From NCBI GenBank assembly GCA_963693305.1, contig OY855914.1, positions 18,571,472-18,635,471 of the forward strand: a DNA stretch of 64,000 nt. The letters are read 5' to 3'. Both the position numbers and the translations under genes were made by a program. The notes under the pieces are model-generated. The model made no database searches. It was not told the origin of the DNA and was given only the letters and a program-made list of their open reading frames with translations. The DNA comes from Meandrina meandrites. Its lineage: Eukaryota; Cnidaria; Anthozoa; Scleractinia; Meandrinidae. Every line of letters starts with the position of its first letter. Position 1 is the stretch's first letter. Shown in pieces: positions 61,901-64,000 of this stretch.

Positions 61901-63203
61901 CAAAGTACATTATTTTCTAAAGTCGCTCTCAGATGAAATACAGAAGGTAAAAGATGAAGAGTCCAGCCCAAATCCACCTGGAGGTGAATTTCAGAGGCAG
62001 AACTTCAGGCTCCTGCGGGCAAGCAAGGCAAAAAACACGCTTGCCCGTCCAAGACAAGTATATCTTGATCTCAGAAAAGAGGAATTCCAAAAAAAAAATA
62101 CTTGTCTGACAGAACAAGTAGAATTTACCAGGAGAACTGTTTTTCACTGAGATTTGAGTTGTCCATTCATCTCTAAACTTTGTGAGCTAACCTGTTTTCT
62201 GTAAATCTCTACATCTTTTAAATCATAAACTTACCGGTTTTTGACACTGAAAACTGGTATCGGTTAAGATTAATTCATTAATTCGTTAATAAGCAAACAT
62301 TCAGAAAAAAAACACAATATTATACTTACCAAGACTTTTCCCATCTAATGAAAGAGAAAACAAACCATTTCTGAAAAGCAAAAATAAAAAAAAGACGAGG
62401 ATTAATTAAGTGCCAAGTGTTATGAGCGATTTTCCCTTCAATTTTTGCTAGTACAAAACTAGAAGACATTGTGCAATACATTATAAAGTCTACCTAAAGC
62501 ATTGACAGAATTACTGTCTATTGTTAATGATATTTCAAACAAAACCTGATATATAATATATCAATCATTTGAGCACCTGCTTAAGGAAGCCATTACACAC
62601 ACTGCACGAATCAAATAATTGCAATGTACAACAGAATCCTAATTTCTAGAACCTCCAGGCAGAAATGAAACTTCGAAAAATTGGGGACCATAATATTACA
62701 GAGACAGAGAGTAATAGGAAGGAAATGAAAACTGTTTTGAAAAATCGGGAGTTTTGAGAAACTGAAGAAAAAGAAACAATAGAAAATTAGCACTAGCGCA
62801 CATATCGAGCAGAGATCTACAGAGGGGAGGGGGAAGGGGGAGGACTGGGCTCAGTGAAACTCAAGGTGCTGGTCCGCTGAATCGAAGGCTGGCAAAAAAT
62901 GCAGTGCAGTTGGAATTAACAAATTCTGTATTATAATTAAACACCCGGGGCAAATTGGCATCTTCTGGCATGGCTTTTGCAGGTTTTTTTAAATGTCTTA
63001 ACTATTCTGACTAGTTTCTGGAAACTAGTTGCACTAGTCTGTATCCAGCCCTGGTTTGTCTCAAGAAATTGGGATTCTACTGTCAGTATAGAGTATGATG
63101 ATCATCCTTACTTTCTGATTGGACAGTAGATAAGGCCAAGTCTGTACGGCTCATTGAACCATCCCACAAATACCACACTGTTGTCATCTGGTCCCCAACA
63201 GGC
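52997..63203 (-). CDS. APEH: Acylamino-acid-releasing enzyme APEH, C-terminal 480 residues, 18 exons; 5' end beyond the window
   Basis: Exons in gene order: 63112-63203, 62330-62370, 61549-61613, 60994-61050, 60744-60801, 60247-60347, 59984-60035, 59253-59335, 58123-58180, 57566-57640, 56812-56976, 56051-56139, 55849-55959, 55231-55279, 54824-54854, 54258-54360, 53919-54025, 52997-53102. The first exons encode beta-propeller sequence (VVFVGWFNEPYRLGL, AVHSPRF, CWSADG). The peptidase domain begins with the oxyanion motif HGGPH. The S9 catalytic triad is all present: Ser in GGSHGG, Asp in GEEDLRVP, and His in DNCHPITK near the C-terminus. APEH is a cytosolic, usually tetrameric serine peptidase that removes N-acylated residues from blocked peptides. 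About 250 N-terminal residues are missing because the gene runs off the right edge. One exon is only 31 bp, and one donor (GTTGGT at 60246) is weak. Confidence 0.94.
53440..53890 (-). mobile_element. SINE interrupted by a palindromic MITE (APEH intron 17)
   Basis: On the minus strand a tRNA-like head (GTTAGCCACCTTG, CCGGATCCAGCGGTCTGG, GGTTCTAGTCC) lies at about 53885-53810. The body end (GATGGACTACCATTCC type) lies at 53450-53480. The part between is occupied by the foldback element 53524-53727. Confidence 0.55.
53524..53727. mobile_element. Palindromic MITE nested in a SINE
   Basis: CAAAAATAGAACTTTTTCGC at the left is the inverse of GCGAAAAAGGTCTATTTG at the right. The arms continue through TTGGGCGTTTTG/CAAACTGCCCAA and CCCATTACAG/CTGTAATGGG, about 45 bp each. 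Confidence 0.7.
54390..54541. mobile_element. hAT-like MITE, copy 1 (APEH intron 15)
   Basis: The ends are CAGGGCCGGACCTAGG and CTGGATCCGCTCCTG; the latter is the inverse of CAGGAGCGGATCCAG. The interior has a C18 run and GGTGCACCCCCTCC. The related copy at 59829-59969 is inverted relative to this one. It begins 29 bp from the exon at 54258-54360, within that exon's acceptor region. Confidence 0.65.
55325..55570 (+). mobile_element. Near-complete tRNA-derived SINE (APEH intron 13)
   Basis: The head contains AGGTTAGCGCGGTGGACTCC (degenerate A-box side) and a perfect B-box-like GGGTTCGAGCC. The body runs GGGCAAGACACTTTACTCTC, CACCCAGGTGTATAAATGG, GCGATGGACTAGCATCCC, and ends CTAGTCGCTTTATG. 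It is the best-preserved copy of this family in the window, and is antisense to APEH. Confidence 0.75.
56216..56233. repeat. G18 homopolymer in APEH intron 11
   Basis: An uninterrupted run of 18 G, following a GGAGGAG lead-in. Confidence 0.9.
56340..56430. repeat. Palindromic repeat with ACTCGGCCTACGGCCTCGT core
   Basis: The core ACTCGGCCTACGGCCTCGT is almost self-complementary. It is flanked by GACTATCGTCTGATATTAGCC and GGCTAAGTATCAGGCGGTATTC, which are rough inverses of each other. Confidence 0.5.
56460..56640. repeat. Dispersed repeat, copy of the 119-bp family
   Basis: AGTGTAGCAGCTCTTGTAAGC, GTTCTAGTTGTTTGTTCTA and TTCTCTCGAAGGGTAACG follow in the same order as in the 40.15-40.50 kb copies, with an internal AAGTGAAGCAGTTG duplication. 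Confidence 0.65.
58250..58950. mobile_element. Composite region: AACATGTTG-rich MITE with an inserted SINE (APEH intron 8)
   Basis: The left part starts GGCCCGGCCAAACGCACGCAAC, whose inverse is approached at the right by GTTGCTTGCATTTGGAC near 58930. The stretch 58550-58940 has repeated CAACATGTTG-type strings in both orientations. The left part is interrupted by a tRNA-headed SINE. Confidence 0.45.
58380..58545 (-). mobile_element. tRNA-derived SINE of a second family
   Basis: On the minus strand from 58545 the head reads GGCGGCGGCGTGGCC, then an A box TGGCCTAGTGGTTAGG and a B box GGGTTCAAATCC. It continues to CACTGGCTGGATTTG and CCAACTGGTCAGCC. The head is intact and tRNA-like, but the sequence has no acceptor-stem pairing, so it is a retroposon and not a tRNA gene. 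Confidence 0.75.
59419..59653. mobile_element. 235-bp palindromic MITE with TTAA flanks (APEH intron 7)
   Basis: CCCCGTTTACACAGGCGATTTTT at the left is met by AAAAATCGCCTGTGTAAAC at the right (key shared part: GTTTACACAGGCGATTTTT). TTAA lies at both edges (59415-59418 and 59654-59657). The interior is rich in GCGATATCGC-type strings. Confidence 0.7.
59829..59969. mobile_element. hAT-like MITE, copy 2 (APEH intron 7)
   Basis: The ends are CAGGGACGAATCCAGG and CCTAGATCCGCCCCTG, flanked by GTAAT on both sides (59824-59828 and 59970-59974). The interior has a G16 run and GGTGCACACCCCCTGC. Its right end lies 14 bp from the exon at 59984-60035. Confidence 0.7.
60420..60620. repeat. CCAAT-rich dispersed repeat in APEH intron 5
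   Basis: Contains GCCAATCAATGGGCCAATCAC, AGCCAATTAATG, TCATTGGTTG and TGATTGGTTGATTGGTTG within 200 bp, together with CGGTTGAAAGAGCGGGAAAA. Confidence 0.55.
61660..61843. mobile_element. Palindromic MITE in APEH intron 2
   Basis: The left end TAGGGAGCGTTTGTTTGGGA is met by TGATCCCAATCGAACGCGCCCTTA at the right (inverse core GGGCGCGTTCGATTGGGA). The arms continue through CTGGAATAAGAATA and its inverse. TACT is found immediately outside both ends. The left end lies about 47 bp from exon 61549-61613. Confidence 0.65.
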
Positions 63204-64000
63204 CTGGGGAAAAAAAACACAGTACAACGTTAAGTTTCATAACTGACACTTAACGCCATTAGAAGTACGATATTTTTACAAAAATATTGTCATTGTTATA
63301 ATGTTAATTTATTTCAAATGAATATACAATCTATATCTAATTTATAAAAATCAAACACAATTATTAATAATGAAATAATTATTGATATCCAGTTTGGCAA
63401 TGAAATCAATGCCATGTAAATCCAGAATAATTAAAACAAAAACAACACTTTATTAGTTCAATGACAAAAGTCTACATGTACATGTATTTAACCACATAGC
63501 ACTCTACATGCAATACACCCCATGCACACATTGCGTGCCTATAATAACACCATAGGCCTGCAATGCGTGCAACAACACTAACAAAAACATTTTCATTGTT
63601 TAATAAGACAAAAGGCTACAACTTCATACAGAAACCCTCTGCACGCATTGCACCTTCTGCACACAAATTGCATTATGATAGGCTCGCAATGCGTGCAAAG
63701 GGCTACAGCAACATCTGTTAGATCCAAACTTTGCATGCCTACAACAGTACTATGGGTCTGCAATACATGCAAAGGGCTACAGCTACATCTGCTATATCCA
63801 CGCATTGCATGCCCACAATAGTACTACAGGCTTGCAATGCCTGTGAAGGGCCATAGCTACATCTGTTATATCCACACATAGACACTTTCCATAAATGGCG
63901 TCGGCATTTGAATAACAATACTTATACATGCTAAGCCTCGCATTCGTGTAAAAAATCTTTTGGCTATAAACATCCACATGAGGCTAAGGACATACAAAGT
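63204..64000. other. Upstream APEH intron sequence to the window edge
   Basis: No further APEH exon was found, so the next upstream exon lies beyond 64000. It is AT-rich to about 63500, then the tandem repeat described separately. Confidence 0.6.
63510..63930. repeat. 74-bp degenerate tandem repeat in APEH intron
   Basis: GGGCTACAGC or close variants start at 63700, 63774 and 63848 (74-bp spacing), with more diverged copies upstream to about 63510. Each unit alternates CAATGCGTGCAAAGGG-type and CACGCATTGCATGCC-type strings, so units are partly self-complementary. Confidence 0.75.

Overview
The window is animal nuclear DNA: AT-rich, with short exons, GT-AG introns, and roughly half of the recognisable sequence made of small inverted-repeat elements, SINEs and tandem repeats. 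The protein-coding exons read as ordinary metazoan orthologues. The repeat types (tRNA-headed SINEs, foldback MITEs, a THAP-bearing TTAA element, dense CCAAT-bearing repeats) suggest a cnidarian, most likely an anthozoan such as a stony coral. That assignment is an inference; no marker here proves it. All exon borders below were built by reading splice sites and frames by hand, and every modelled gene keeps one continuous frame across all its joins.

Layout. 1-26.6 kb is gene-poor. It holds a degenerate Kolobok-like transposon with a THAP zinc-finger remnant (1747-5323) into which a 1.6-kb foldback element has inserted, a 144-bp tandem repeat (5.4-5.8 kb), a small intronless gene for a candidate BH3-only, tail-anchored apoptosis regulator (12094-12348, minus), and a 386-bp satellite with a two-unit higher-order structure (21.4-23.8 kb).

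26.8-36.5 kb carries two complete housekeeping genes head to head: UTP23 (minus, 6 exons, ribosome biogenesis) and SSR4/TRAP-delta (plus, 6 exons, ER translocon). Their start codons are only 112 bp apart, so a shared bidirectional promoter is very likely.

39.9-51.4 kb is a complete 12-exon M20 amidase of the PM20D1 type (minus, 508 aa). Its fifth intron contains about 435 bp of perfect tetranucleotide repeat. 53.0-63.2 kb is the 3' part (18 exons, 480 aa) of acylamino-acid-releasing enzyme APEH, also minus; its 5' end lies beyond the window. APEH releases N-acyl amino acids from blocked peptides and M20 amidases hydrolyse N-acyl amino acids, so two enzymes of linked chemistry sit next to each other on one strand.

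Introns and intergenic gaps are filled by many nested non-autonomous elements, several with intact terminal inverted repeats and target-site duplications. They are listed individually.
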